64,000 nucleotides of DNA, taken from assembly GCA_030600545.1 (NCBI GenBank), contig JAUVLV010000004.1, positions 1-64,000 of the forward strand. Reading direction: 5' to 3'. Each line of letters starts with the position of its first letter. Position 1 is the stretch's first letter. Both the position numbers and the translations under genes were made by a program. This DNA is from Candidatus Aegiribacteria sp. Lineage in GTDB: Bacteria; Fermentibacterota; Fermentibacteria; Fermentibacterales; JCC-6. The notes beneath the pieces were generated by a model. The model searched no databases, was not told where the DNA came from, and saw only the letters and a program-made list of their open reading frames with translations. This document shows positions 46,527-58,500 of this stretch, one piece after another.

Positions 46527-48362
46527 CTAAATCATCGGGACAAGGTAATTTGTTATCAGCTCAAGTTCGAGTTCGCTGCCGTTCCTCATAAGTTTCAGTG
46601 ATACAACTGAATTGACTGTGTCCGGAAGAAGGCTGTCCAGTTCGTTCAGCTGTTCTGCTGAGACAGGATTTCCGTTTATCTCAAGCAGTATATCATCCTC
46701 AAGGATACCCGCTTCTTCTGTGGGGGAGCCAGGTATGACTTTGCTTACAATAAGACTGCTGTCTTCAATTTTAAGCCCCATACCGGTAAGTGATTCCGGA
46801 AGACCTTCCTCGAAAATGGAGGATGGCTCAAGTATAATCCTGCTTTGGGCGTAGTCCAGGTACAATATGAATCGGCAAAGAACACCGTTCCCCAGGATTC
46901 CATCGTACTGGTTGAACACGTCACCCCCGTTGAAGCTTGAGCAGATCCCGCCCGGGACAGTATAGTCCCCCAGTGCAATTTCCGAGACTCTGAATGCGCT
47001 GATGTTTTCCTCTCCTCCTACACCCTGCATTTCCGTTTCGAAGAAGGGTCTGCTATTCAGAAATTCAGGATGTTCCTCAAAGAATGATGGCGTAAGATGA
47101 ATGTTTCCACTTGCTCCTGTATCCAGAAGAAGGGTGACGGGAACAGAATCCTCAAGAATCGCTTCAATGGATAGAAGGCTCATGCTTCTCTCTGCAGGAA
47201 GAACGGATGCTTCATCAATATCGATGCTGAAACTGTCCGGGTCGAACAGGGTTATCGTTTCTGAGCCGTAATCAATCCTCGTCACAAAACGGCTGAGGAA
47301 GTCGTAACCGATAATGAGGTCTATCATCTCCCCGGTGAAGGGATAGAACTCTTCCGAAAGAGGCATTACAGCAAGGGTCTGATCACTCACCAGGGCTCCA
47401 GCGGCGTAATAGGAAGGCACTTCTACGAATGAAAATTCCCTGGTTCCTCCGATGCCTCTTGCCGGAAGGTTCCCTGTACACTCAAGCCCAAGCTCTGCAG
47501 CCAGTGTACTGTCAAGAACCGTTGCCCCGGCACCACTGTCAAGAAGTATGGTTACAGGATTTCCGTTGACCTTTCCATCAAGGTAGATTTGCTCACCCTT
47601 TAGTGAAAATGAGGTGGGAGTTCCCGGATCCTCCAGTTCCCAATCACCTCCAGCAGGGGTGAGTACGAAAATTGATTCCGGAATAGCTGCATTATATTCG
47701 GTCAGTATATTTCGACTTAAGATTTCCTGTCCCAGTGCCGGAATAGTACTTACAGTACTCAATGCAGTAACTATGCCCTCAATGTTCTCATAGTCATCCG
47801 GGTAGCTTCTGACTTCAAGACCCATTGTTACCGCTGTCATAAGCACAGGAAGCCATGTTTCCTTTGAATAGTAGTAAACCATGTTTTGTTCTTCTTCAAG
47901 GCGCATAGGTACGGTCAGTATACTGTCTATCAGTGTATCCGCTCCGATGGATACCATGGAAGCATCGAAGAGATAGTCATAGAAGACAGTATTTCTTGAA
48001 AGCATCATCTGATCCCGCTCCTCGACGCCTCCCGGAGAAAGGTGACCGTTGCGGTCTACCGTCCATACACTGTCTCCCTGCATGAGAACCTGCTGTTTGA
48101 CTGGTCCTATTTCCATGACGGAGAATCCGATAAAGGGTTCACGGACCCACCATGATTCGGCCATGCCGATCATTCCGCCCATGAAAAGGCTGTCTACAGT
48201 ATGAATAACCTGGATGTTACTGACCGCTTCCTCGCCACCGATGGCTGCAATACAGTTCTGCAGCATTATCTGATCAGCATCAGCGGTCTCCCCGTCGGGA
48301 CCGCATCCGGTCATGCCAGGGACAAACAGTGTTATAAGTGCAATAAGAAAGATGTGTTTCAT
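46527..48362 (-). CDS. Lipoprotein with two retropepsin-like aspartyl protease domains and a C-terminal PDZ domain
   Basis: Lipobox-like PGMTGCG; 'ILLDSGAGATVL...LIIGYDFLSRF' and 'LLLDTGASGNIH...GILGNGVLCRF'; PDZ 'SKVIPGSPTEEAGILEDDILLEINGNPV'. Confidence 0.85.
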   Translation of the reverse strand: MKHIFLIALITLFVPGMTGCGPDGETADADQIMLQNCIAAIGGEEAVSNIQVIHTVDSLFMGGMIGMAESWWVREPFIGFSVMEIGPVKQQVLMQGDSVWTVDRNGHLSPGGVEERDQMMLSRNTVFYDYLFDASMVSIGADTLIDSILTVPMRLEEEQNMVYYYSKETWLPVLMTAVTMGLEVRSYPDDYENIEGIVTALSTVSTIPALGQEILSRNILTEYNAAIPESIFVLTPAGGDWELEDPGTPTSFSLKGEQIYLDGKVNGNPVTILLDSGAGATVLDSTLAAELGLECTGNLPARGIGGTREFSFVEVPSYYAAGALVSDQTLAVMPLSEEFYPFTGEMIDLIIGYDFLSRFVTRIDYGSETITLFDPDSFSIDIDEASVLPAERSMSLLSIEAILEDSVPVTLLLDTGASGNIHLTPSFFEEHPEFLNSRPFFETEMQGVGGEENISAFRVSEIALGDYTVPGGICSSFNGGDVFNQYDGILGNGVLCRFILYLDYAQSRIILEPSSIFEEGLPESLTGMGLKIEDSSLIVSKVIPGSPTEEAGILEDDILLEINGNPVSAEQLNELDSLLPDTVNSVVSLKLMRNGSELELELITNYLVPMI

Positions 48363-48384
48363 ACTAACCTCCAGATTATAAAAT

Positions 48385-49380
48385 CTAAATTTCTTTTAGA
48401 ATACATATAGGAAAGAGTTTCAGGAGTCCAATAATCAGATCTGGATCTCCATAGATTGCTTGCATTGAAACATCCAGCTGAATGTTCTGCTGCGGGTAAA
48501 AAACTGAGACTTCGTGTCCGTCAGTATACTCGAAATTCCACAATGGAATGATGTCCGTTGGACAATGTCCTATTCCCCGCAGTGAGTCTGCTTGAAAGAG
48601 TACCGCGTCAATGGGTATTCCGGTTTCGGGATCAAGGTTCCAGGCATGAAAAAGCAGGCTGTTCGAGTCGGTTCTGAATAATCCGCCGACGATCTGAAGA
48701 TCTAAACCTGCTCCTGTTGCCCTCTCCTGCAGGACGTATGCGATTTCAAGGCAGGGTCCCGGGCCGGTTTCATTTTCAGGCACCTGAATCGTTCTGATCA
48801 AAGACGAAATATCTTGCAGACTTACTGAACCGTATATGTCCGGGTAGTACAAAGGCAGGGGTCTGAAGCTGTAAGGCTGCTGCCTTATACGAAGTATCAG
48901 CGGGAGAACAACCGTTGCCTGAGAAGGAAGCAGACCAATCTCGAATCTCATCAGATTTCCATCCGTTTCGAAAATACCTGCCAGGCGTTCTATCTGCTGG
49001 TATGGGGGATGAGATACCGGCAGAGGAATTTCAACTGAAATGTTTATGGCATCTTCGTTGCTCATGTTAGTGATAAGGGTACTGAGAATAACCAGTGTAT
49101 CCAGAGTTCTGCTGCCTGATATCCTGTTTTCAAGCCATTCTGACAGGAGGGGATCGGTTGAGGAGTTAAATGCAAGGCTGTAATAGCGTTCAGCTTCTGT
49201 AAACCTGCCCGCCATTTCCAGCATGGCGGCAAGGTCAACTGTAAATCTGCCACCGTCCTTTGAGGCAAGCTCAGCGAAAAGGATAGCTCTCTCAGGGATA
49301 TTACCCAGTGTTACCAGGTTCCAGCTGGAATCACCGGGAGAGTATCCGTAGGACAGCAGAACCGCAAGAAGAATGCTCAA
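48385..49380 (-). CDS. Hypothetical secreted protein with a short TPR-like segment
   Basis: Signal-peptide-like N-term; 'AAMLEMAGRFTEAERYYSLAFNSS'; 4-nt overlap with 49377 gene. Confidence 0.55.
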   Translation of the reverse strand: MSILLAVLLSYGYSPGDSSWNLVTLGNIPERAILFAELASKDGGRFTVDLAAMLEMAGRFTEAERYYSLAFNSSTDPLLSEWLENRISGSRTLDTLVILSTLITNMSNEDAINISVEIPLPVSHPPYQQIERLAGIFETDGNLMRFEIGLLPSQATVVLPLILRIRQQPYSFRPLPLYYPDIYGSVSLQDISSLIRTIQVPENETGPGPCLEIAYVLQERATGAGLDLQIVGGLFRTDSNSLLFHAWNLDPETGIPIDAVLFQADSLRGIGHCPTDIIPLWNFEYTDGHEVSVFYPQQNIQLDVSMQAIYGDPDLIIGLLKLFPICILKEI

Positions 49381-50600
49381 CTCTCAAGTCCCGGTGCCGG
49401 ATCAAGTCTTGCGGCTTTCATTGCGGGTAGAATACCGGAAGCCAGGCTGAGCAGAAAAGCGATGAAGGCGACCAGGGCTGTCTGTGATATTGAAATGCGG
49501 ACCGGGATATTTTCATGAAACGAATAAACATCTGGCAGCTGAATCAGACCGGTATCACCTATAAGCCAGCAGCCGATAAGACCAATTGCAAATCCCAGGA
49601 CGATTCCAGCTATCCCGACGATTATTCCCTCCCAGAGGAAAATGCTGAATATAAGCTTGTTATTAGCTCCCATTGCTTTCATGACGGAGATGTCTTTCCT
49701 GCGCTCAATTGCCGATCTGGCAATGGTTCCCATAATATTGAAAGTAGCAACAAGTGTTATCAGAAGCAAAGCAAGGAAGGCTCCCATTCGTTCAAGCTTC
49801 ATGGAAGCGGTCAGGTCAGGATTCAGTTCCTTCCATGTCTTTACAGATACTCCACCGGTTAACAGGGGGGTTACTGCTTCGGCTGCTTGTTCCGGAGTAT
49901 AGCCCTCCGCGGGATAAAGCTTGATTCCGGTATAGCCCCCGCCGGGAAGGTACATTCGCCTTGCGAGATCAAGTGGAATGTAGGCCAGCGTTTCATCGTT
50001 CACAGGTAGTCCTGTTTCCAGGGCTCCTGAGAGAACCACCTTTCCTATGGCGTGTCCCCTGCTGGAAAAGAACGCCATGGGAGGAAACACGTACATGGTA
50101 TCGCCAACTGAGTGATAGAACTGCTCTGCAAGATACAGACCCATCAGGATGCAGTCATCTCCCTCAGGTGTAGAAAGTGTCAACTCACCGTAGGAGAGTT
50201 TGTCCTCCATTATACCTGAGGCGAATTCCCTCTCAGGATCGACTCCTCGGACCCTGCACCCCGAATCGACTCCCCTTGATGGAAGACGAATTATTGCTTC
50301 TCCCTGAATGAAAGGTGAGATGTTTCCGATGGGAACAAGGGTTTCAAGTTCGATCAGAAGGCTGTCAGATATCTGGAATGGACCTCCGCTGTCAGCCATG
50401 ATTACAAGTGGGGCATCAACCGTGATGACGGATTCCTCAATGAAATTCTCAAGACCCGAGAGAACACTCATTACTATTATAAGGGCTCCCACTCCCAGAG
50501 TTACACCCAATACACTGACAACGGTTGAAAATGCCAGGTGCTTCCTTCGTGGGTGCCTTCTGAGATATCTCCATGCAAGATGCCAGGAAAGTGAATTCAT
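49377..50600 (-). CDS. LolC/E-like ABC transporter permease (FtsX/MacB domain)
   Basis: FSTVVSVLGVTLGVGALIIVMSVLSGLENF; 'RSAIERRKDISVMKAMGANNKLIFSIFLWEGIIVGIAGIVLG'. Confidence 0.9.
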   Translation of the reverse strand: MNSLSWHLAWRYLRRHPRRKHLAFSTVVSVLGVTLGVGALIIVMSVLSGLENFIEESVITVDAPLVIMADSGGPFQISDSLLIELETLVPIGNISPFIQGEAIIRLPSRGVDSGCRVRGVDPEREFASGIMEDKLSYGELTLSTPEGDDCILMGLYLAEQFYHSVGDTMYVFPPMAFFSSRGHAIGKVVLSGALETGLPVNDETLAYIPLDLARRMYLPGGGYTGIKLYPAEGYTPEQAAEAVTPLLTGGVSVKTWKELNPDLTASMKLERMGAFLALLLITLVATFNIMGTIARSAIERRKDISVMKAMGANNKLIFSIFLWEGIIVGIAGIVLGFAIGLIGCWLIGDTGLIQLPDVYSFHENIPVRISISQTALVAFIAFLLSLASGILPAMKAARLDPAPGLES

Positions 50601-50971
50601 CTATTCCTCCGCCGGTGTATTGTACGAATATAAGAAACTTCATTCACATCCATGCAAATGCATATTAAATCAGAACGCCTGACGGTCGTGAACTCATGCG
50701 TTCTTGGATAAGCCTTTTAATCGGGGAGCAGTATCAATATCGCTTTCTTCAATAAAGGGGAAACTGGCGGATGAAATACCGGGCAACTGATCGCTGTTTT
50801 CGAATGTTTCAGGCAGATCTTGATGCCAACGGGAACATATGCCTGTCGATGGAGTTATATTTCACATTGGGTATTCTGAGTATTCGAAGCCAGCTAACAG
50901 TATATATAGTATTATGTTTATAATGCCCGGGTGACTTTTCTTGTAGGATTCCATTCTGAAAGGATAGTACT

Positions 50972-53900
50972 TTGAATCTTCTTCTGTTAACTGTAATTCT
51001 GCTTGGTAACCGGGAGAACCGCGAAATAGTTGCTTACAATTACTCAGGTAATGATGGATGTTCTTTTACCGTTAGTATCGACCAACCTTCATTTAGAAGC
51101 TATGAAGACCGGTGGTATCCTGTTATTGATGGAATGGGAATATCCTATGGACAGAATGAATATGTTCTGCCCTTGATCACCTGCTACATCCCCGTTCCCC
51201 CCGGATGTGAACCCGAAATCAGCTGTACTCCCCGGGGATTTCAGTCAGTTTCCCCACCGGGACACCTTCTTGTTACTCCCGTAATGAAAGGTGACGGGCT
51301 TGATAGTGAATGGGAAATACCTTCCACCGTCCCTGCCATTGAATCCGATGGTTACGTTGAACTTCACACGTTCAGGATGGCCGGGACTACAGTTGCTGCA
51401 GTGACGGTCAATCCTTTTGGGGGAGGGAATACAGGACAAATACCTCTGGAAATATCCGTTCAGCTGACATGGCCTCCTGTCGCTGGAAGCCGCGAGATTG
51501 ATTCTCCCCTGCTTGCAGCTCTTTCCCATCCTGACCTGGTATTCTGGCCGGGGAATGACCGGACCGATGCTTCCAGTCCTTTCTGGGGTAGACCATGGGC
51601 CAGAATGGCGGTTTCTTCCACGGGTATCTACGCTGTAACCGGAGCAGAACTTGAGCAGGCAGGATGTGAGATAACCGGAACTCCTTCAAGAACGTTAAGA
51701 GTCTTCTCTGGACCTGGAACCCAATTTGACCTGGCAGATCCAGTCGATGAACACCAATTGTATGAACTGGCTGTGGATGTTTGTGATGGGGGAGATGGTG
51801 TATTCAACCAGTCTGACACACTGAAATATTTCGCTCTTGGGCTGAACAGGTTCGATGTATCGAGTGGAGAATTGGAAAGACTTTCTCATCGTTATGCGAC
51901 TCACAACGTATACTGGCTGACATGGGGCGGAGAAAATGGCCTCAGAATAGATACTGTCAGCGCGATGCCCGACGCTTCACCAGAATGGGGAGACAGCCTG
52001 AGTTACAGTATCTGGCAGGAGCAGGACTACGTATGGGTTGCGGGACAGGAAAAACAAACTGGATGGGTCTGGACACAGCTTTACAAAGGGGTTCCAGGTT
52101 ATTTCTACTTTTCGACTCTCTCTCTTGACGGGAACGGAAGCCTGACTTTGTCAATAGTGCCTGAATACAGGAACAACGGACCTCATATGATAGAATTTGA
52201 ACTTAACGGTTCGGTGATTGAGGATACTCTGTGGACAGGGATCAATGAAGTAATACTGGAAATCAGCGATCTTGAATTTGACCCTTCCATGAATCTTCTC
52301 AAGATTACTTCTGAGGGAGAACCTGAAGCGATATATTTTAATTACTTCAAGATTGAATATCCCAGAGAACTGTTCTATGCAGCAAACCGGATGTTGCGTT
52401 TTACCGAAGCAGTTCCAGGCAGGTATAACTTCTCGCTGGGTGGCGCGGTAGATGAGTTTGCCCTCCTCGATGTTACTAATCCAGCGATACCCATAAGGAT
52501 TGAAGGCGAATTGTCCGGCACGGATCTTGATGTTGCGCTTGATTTGCAACAGAACAGCCAGTTCTGGCTTTCAGCAGGTGCAGGAAGCTGTCTTTCGCCT
52601 GATTCTATAAGGGTTTCCGAACCCGGCCGTATAATTGGAATCGGAATTCAAGGTGATGTGGTGATCGTTGTCGCTGATCAGCTTTTGGAAGCTGCTGAAC
52701 CCATTAAGGCAATATATGCAGACAGAGGCGTGTCTATCGCGCTGGTGAGCGCTGGTGAAGTGTATAACGAGTTTGGACAGGGCATTCGTGATCCAGGCGC
52801 GATTAGATCCTTTTTCAGGTATACACAGGATTCATGGAGTGAACCAGCCCAATCTTTTCTGTTGATAGGTGATGGTTCCTACGACCCTATGATGCATATC
52901 ACTTCGTATCCTACGCTGATACCGGCCTGTATTCTTCTTAATTCAGAACACGGTACAAACTACGATGACATCTATGTAATTGCTCATGAGGACGGAGTAT
53001 ATCCGGAGATTCCAATATCCAGAATAACAGCATCTTCGGATAATGAGCTGTCCGTCTATCTGTCAAAGATCATGGTTTACGAGTCCAGAGAAGTATCGGG
53101 ACAATGGGAGAACAGGATAGTGCTGGCCGCAGATGATGAGTGGGGGAAAAGCAGTACTACGGAATACTACCATACAGGCAGTTGTGAATTGCTGGCGGAT
53201 TCCATTCTTCCCGCAAGTCTGGACAGAATAAAATTTTATCTGATTGAATACACCTGGCCTCCGGGAACTTCAACTTCGGGAGTTCATCCGGAAAAACCCG
53301 ATGCCAGGATAAATTTCATTCAGGAATTATCCGCTGGCTGTGCGAACATGATTTTCTTCGGCCATGGTTCCTACGGGCAGCTTGCACATGAGAAACTGCT
53401 TGTCTCAAGTGATGTTGAGTTAATTGATAACGGTTCGCGGCTCCCGGTGATGATATTTGCCAGCTGCGACCTCGGTCGTTTTGATATGATATCAGCCAAT
53501 TGTCTCGCTGAGGATTTTGAACTGAAGCCGGGATCCGGTTCCATTGTGTCCATCGGTGCTACCAGGAGCACTTTTCCCATACCCAATGAATTCATTTTCA
53601 GCCATTATTACGAATGTGTATATGGGGGAGGGAATCCCGGTATAGCAGAAGCCCTCTGGCTGGCAAAGATTCAGGCGTCGAATTACAGCAACAGCAAGTA
53701 TTACGTTATCCTTGGAGACGGGGGTATACATTCAGTGTACCCGTCTGCAGACGGATGCAGTTTTAATGTATCCGGTGATACTCTTCACAGAGGCAGATTA
53801 AACACGGTTAGTGCTTCTTTCCAGAACAGTTCGATAGGTTTTCTGCGTATCACCGAGAGCGGATCGGACAGAGTCTACAGTGGTATTGGCGGCGGTTCAA

Positions 53901-54745
53901 CAACTTACCTCCGGTACGGATCGAACATTTATCAGGCGTTGATTACCGGAACCGGTCAGGAATTTTCAGCATCGTTTTTCATACCTCTGCAGTCTGATAC
54001 GGGTTCCTATTCCCGGGGCAGTGCCACCGGTATTTCGGAGAAAAGTTGTGAAGTTGCGTTTGGTGAGTGGATAACCTCCGTTGATGATGGCAATTACTCG
54101 GTCGATTCAGTACCGCCTTCAATTGAACTCTGGATCGACGGTTACAGAGGAGAGAATGTTCCTTCCGTAAGCGGAAACGTGGTATTGAGAGCTTTGCTTT
54201 CCGATTCCAGCGGGATATGCACTATGGGAGGGGGAGCAGGCCGCTCAATCCTCCTCAGCCTTGATTCCCAGGGCTTCGATGTAAGCAGGCATTTCATTTA
54301 TAGACCCGACAGCTACACAAGCGGCGAGTTTGAATACAGCCTTCCTGAACTGATAGAAGGTGACCACAGAATAATACTTGTTGCCTGGGATGGGATGGGC
54401 AATACAGCAAGGGATACACTTGATTTTAAAGTTGTAGAAGCAAACGAAAACCTTTTATCTTCTGTTTTTGTATATCCCAATCCGGGAGAGGGGCAGAGAT
54501 GCTTCAATTTTGAAGCCTCCACCGCGGGTACAGCCGTAATTACCGTTTATACTGTTGCGGGAAGAATCATATGGGAAAAAACATTTACATGTGATGAAGG
54601 CTACAATCAGGTTCTATGGAGTGGCCTTGACATGGATTTCGATGAGCCCGGATCGGGGGCTTACATTTACAGAATCGATTTTTCAACACAGGACGGTGTA
54701 TCCGATTCTGTAACCGATATAATGGCTGTATTACGGGAACCCTGA
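50972..54745 (+). CDS. Gingipain-like (C25) cysteine peptidase with FlgD/T9SS-like C-terminal domain
   Basis: 'MIFFGHGSYGQLAHEKLL' (His) and 'MIFASCDLGRFD' (Cys); C-term 'VYPNPGEGQRCFNFEAS...VITVYTVAGRIIW...YNQVLWSGLD...SGAYIYRID'; TTG start. Confidence 0.88.
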   Translation: MNLLLLTVILLGNRENREIVAYNYSGNDGCSFTVSIDQPSFRSYEDRWYPVIDGMGISYGQNEYVLPLITCYIPVPPGCEPEISCTPRGFQSVSPPGHLLVTPVMKGDGLDSEWEIPSTVPAIESDGYVELHTFRMAGTTVAAVTVNPFGGGNTGQIPLEISVQLTWPPVAGSREIDSPLLAALSHPDLVFWPGNDRTDASSPFWGRPWARMAVSSTGIYAVTGAELEQAGCEITGTPSRTLRVFSGPGTQFDLADPVDEHQLYELAVDVCDGGDGVFNQSDTLKYFALGLNRFDVSSGELERLSHRYATHNVYWLTWGGENGLRIDTVSAMPDASPEWGDSLSYSIWQEQDYVWVAGQEKQTGWVWTQLYKGVPGYFYFSTLSLDGNGSLTLSIVPEYRNNGPHMIEFELNGSVIEDTLWTGINEVILEISDLEFDPSMNLLKITSEGEPEAIYFNYFKIEYPRELFYAANRMLRFTEAVPGRYNFSLGGAVDEFALLDVTNPAIPIRIEGELSGTDLDVALDLQQNSQFWLSAGAGSCLSPDSIRVSEPGRIIGIGIQGDVVIVVADQLLEAAEPIKAIYADRGVSIALVSAGEVYNEFGQGIRDPGAIRSFFRYTQDSWSEPAQSFLLIGDGSYDPMMHITSYPTLIPACILLNSEHGTNYDDIYVIAHEDGVYPEIPISRITASSDNELSVYLSKIMVYESREVSGQWENRIVLAADDEWGKSSTTEYYHTGSCELLADSILPASLDRIKFYLIEYTWPPGTSTSGVHPEKPDARINFIQELSAGCANMIFFGHGSYGQLAHEKLLVSSDVELIDNGSRLPVMIFASCDLGRFDMISANCLAEDFELKPGSGSIVSIGATRSTFPIPNEFIFSHYYECVYGGGNPGIAEALWLAKIQASNYSNSKYYVILGDGGIHSVYPSADGCSFNVSGDTLHRGRLNTVSASFQNSSIGFLRITESGSDRVYSGIGGGSTTYLRYGSNIYQALITGTGQEFSASFFIPLQSDTGSYSRGSATGISEKSCEVAFGEWITSVDDGNYSVDSVPPSIELWIDGYRGENVPSVSGNVVLRALLSDSSGICTMGGGAGRSILLSLDSQGFDVSRHFIYRPDSYTSGEFEYSLPELIEGDHRIILVAWDGMGNTARDTLDFKVVEANENLLSSVFVYPNPGEGQRCFNFEASTAGTAVITVYTVAGRIIWEKTFTCDEGYNQVLWSGLDMDFDEPGSGAYIYRIDFSTQDGVSDSVTDIMAVLREP

Positions 54746-54767
54746 AGATCGTGATATAAGGAGAATT

Positions 54768-55526
54768 ATGGCTGAATTGACTTCCCTGAACCTCATATCG
54801 AAAGCTGCGGATATGATAGCAGCCGCGGGGCTCACCGTTGTTTCCACAGGGGCCGGGATGTCCAGGGAAAGCGGAGTTAGAACATTCAGGGGAGAGGATG
54901 GCTTATGGAGGGAATACAAAGCCGAAGACCTTGCCTCCCGCGAAGGCATTAGAAAAAATCCTGAACTGGTATGGGAATGGTACAGAGAAAGGCTGAAAGC
55001 CTGCGAAGAGCTTGAGCCGCATGCGGGATATCATGCCCTTGCACGGATACAGAACGAGCAAGATACACTTCCCGTCATAACACAGAATATTGACGGTCTC
55101 CTTCAGAAAGCCGGTATCAGGGATGTAATCGAGCTTCATGGAAATCTCAGAACGGCATCCTGCATGAATGAATGTGGTGCTCCCAATGTAAGGATGACTG
55201 AGGATCTCTTTAAGGATCTTCCACCCAGATGTACATGCGGGAGTATACTGAGGCCGGATGTTGTGCTCTTTGGGGAACAGTTGCCGCAGCAGGCTTTAAA
55301 AAGGGCTTTCCGGTTAGCAGACAGTTGCGATCTGATGCTGGTTATCGGTACTTCAATGGTCGTTTATCCGGCCAGTTCACTGCCGCTTATCGCTATGCGC
55401 CAGGGTGCACAAGTAATAGAGATCAATCCTGAGGAAACCCCTCTATCATCCCTTGATGGAACGTTAAACCTGCGCGGTACTGCGGGCACTGTTCTTCCTG
55501 AAATAGTTAAGGCGGTATTCGGGTGA
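54768..55526 (+). CDS. cobB: NAD-dependent protein deacylase (sirtuin)
   Basis: STGAGMSRESGVRTFRGEDGLW; ITQNIDGLLQKAG; ELHGNL; 'LRPDVVLFGEQLP'; 'VIGTSMVVYPASSLP'. Confidence 0.95.
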   Translation: MAELTSLNLISKAADMIAAAGLTVVSTGAGMSRESGVRTFRGEDGLWREYKAEDLASREGIRKNPELVWEWYRERLKACEELEPHAGYHALARIQNEQDTLPVITQNIDGLLQKAGIRDVIELHGNLRTASCMNECGAPNVRMTEDLFKDLPPRCTCGSILRPDVVLFGEQLPQQALKRAFRLADSCDLMLVIGTSMVVYPASSLPLIAMRQGAQVIEINPEETPLSSLDGTLNLRGTAGTVLPEIVKAVFG

Positions 55527-58500
55527 TGATGTATTTACTTCTTTTATATATTTCGGCATCACACTTGGCAGCACCTGTTTCAATTGATCCCTCAAGCGGG
55601 TACAGCACAGTATTGACCTTCGAAGATCCTTTTCTGATCAGTACTGACAACGGCGGTTATCTTGTTTTCGAGGGAGTACCGACCAGATTCGCAGCCGGAG
55701 AGCCAATACGTCCTTCATTGACCCTGTTTATCCCGATCCCCAACGGAGTGGAACCTGAACTACGTTATTCAGCGGAATCGTACAAATCAACAGGCATAGG
55801 TTACAGCGAGATCAGAACTCCCGCCATATCGGGAGAGGGTTTGAACACCATAGAGATTAATGCCGATCCTGTTTCACCTGCAGACAGGCATGTCGTGCTT
55901 AACGGTATTATTCCTCTGGCCGGAACACGGCTGGCCATGGTTACTGTATTCCCAATTGCAGGAGAGAACAGCAGCAGCTATGCTTCAAGAATCGATCTTC
56001 AATTGTACTGGGCTCATGCGCCCGGAGGCATTTCCGTTGAAGAAAATTCCTTGCTCAGACTTATAGCTCCAGAAGATTGCCTTTTCTGGAGGAATGGTGC
56101 GGATGGAACCGATGAAAGCATTTTCTGGGGAAAACCCTGGGCACGGATAGCTATCGGGAATACCGGTGGCTACACTATATCGGGCAATGATCTGGAAAAC
56201 TTTGGCTGTCAGATTATTGGTTCTCCATGTATATCACTCAGGCTTTTCACCGGTCCTGGACTGATGTTCAGTAATGAACCTGAAGATTCCCACGAACTTT
56301 CAGAAGTTGCTTTTATAGTAACTGATCATAATGGCGATGGCCTTTTCGACGGAGAGGACTCCGTAGAGTTCTTTGGAAGAGGATTATCGAGATGGGAGGT
56401 TTCAGATCATGAGGTTCTGAGGCTGCAGCACAGATACGCAACACATAATATATACTGGCTTACATGGGGGGCCGAGGACGGTCGGAGAATCGATGAAATC
56501 TCAGGGCAGCCCGATTCGTCCCCCGAATGGGGAAACACGATTCTTACCGATATTTGGCTCAGGGAAGAACACATCTGGATGCCCAGGTATGAGAATACAA
56601 CAGGATGGATATGGGAATCGATTTCAGAGGGAGAAAGTATTACAGTCCCGTTCCAGGTTAGCGGTTCAGGCAGAAGCACTTTAAGGATTTCCGTAATCAC
56701 TGACAGCTCACAATCCCATACAGTTGTAGTCAGTATGAACGGGAACGAGATCCTTACGGATACATGGTACAGTTCCGGCGCGAGAACACTGGATATAGAC
56801 AGCCTTCAGCTGTCCGGATACTGCAACCTTGAAATTAAACTGGTGGAGAATACCGGTGAGTGTATTCTGGGGCTGGTTTCTGTCCATGTAGAGTATCCTG
56901 ATCAACCCGGTGATCTTGCTGGCAGGGCTCTTTTCCCATTCAGAGAAAAAGCTGGAAGGTACAATTTCAGGACTTCTGTTTCAACTTCTGAGTGCAGCGT
57001 CTATGATGTATCCAATTTCAATTCACCCGCATTGATCACCGGAGCGGAGTATGCAGGCGGTCAGCTGGAATTTTCGTATAATGTTGATTCTTCATCAGCC
57101 ATGATTCTTATGAATCCAGGCGATTGGCTATCTCCGGATTCGGTAGTATCTGCCAGTCCCGGACGTCTTACAGGTACGGTATCTGATGGTGACAGGCTGA
57201 TTGTTGTTCATCCATCCATGTACAGTGGTATCTGGGGAATTGAAAATCTGAGTACCGAACAGGGGTACAATCCTGTAATTGCGACAACTTCGGAAATCTA
57301 CGCTGAATTTGGCCAGGGAGTTGCCGATCCCGGTGCTATCAGATCAGCCGTAAGATGGGGAATCGACAACTGGTCCAGCGGTCTTCAGGGCGTAATACTC
57401 GCAGGTGACGGTCACTACGATTTCCTTGGATTTTCAACCACACAGCCGGTAATGATACCACCATGGATCGAACTTGGATCAAACCAGAATAATTGTATTG
57501 ACGATATGTACGTAATGGTTCATGAGGATGCTTCTCTGCCCGAAGTTCCGATAGCCAGAATACCGGCTGATAATCTTTCGCAGATGGGTACCTGTACTGC
57601 AAAACTGTTCGCCTACATTACAGGTCAGAGCAGCGGAACATGGATGAACAGAGCACTTATTACAGCAGATGACGAATGGGGCCAGGGTTCATCATGGAAT
57701 GAAACAGGACATACGCTGAATAGCGAACTCATTACCGAGGAAGTCCTGCCGCGTACCATGTCCAGGGAGAAATTCTACCTTATAGAATACCCCTGGCCAC
57801 CCGGTCAATGGACACCTGACGGTCCGCATCCGGAAAAACCTGAAGCGAGAGAAAGCTTTATCGAAACACTGAATCAGGGTTTTCTGTTTCTGCTTTACCA
57901 GGGGCACGGATCCGCTGATCAGATAGCTCACGAGGTACTGATGCTTGGAGAAGATGTGGGCAGCCTCAGCAACGGTCATAGATTGCCGGTCTCCTTCTGG
58001 GGCACCTGTGATGTAGGTCATTTTGACAATCCGGGCAGCGATGCCATCGGAGAAACTCTTGTTCTTCACCCCGCTGGAGGCTGCATTTCGAGCGTAGCCG
58101 CCACAAGGGGAACCTACGGACCCTCTAACTACAGATATTTCAGAAGCGTTATCGATTCCCTCTGTTTGCATCAGGACCTTTCAGTAGGTGATGCAGTCTG
58201 GCAGTCAAAACTTGTCCTTGGGTCCTATTCGAATAACAGATTCTACGTGATGTTCGGTTATCCAGATATGTCCCTTCCTCTTCCGGAATCCGATGGATCT
58301 ATAACCATCACTGGTGATACACTGAGGAGCGGGGAGTTGAATACTATTACAGGAAATGGATTTCAGAACGAGGGACTGACTTTCATTGAAATCCTGGAAT
58401 CCTCCTGGAATACTGTCTACACATGCCTGGGCGGTTTCCAGATTCCGTACATCAGATACGGGGGTACAGCTTACAATGGTACACAGATTGTAGAAGGCGG

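Noticed and set aside
46490-50790. Short repeated string CGGGCAACTGATCG in two intergenic regions (46487 and 50783)
   Set aside because: Only ~14 bp and two copies; could be chance without genome-wide context
50601-50971. Intergenic gap before the C25 operon as possible ncRNA or riboswitch
   Set aside because: No convincing conserved structure or motif could be identified by eye
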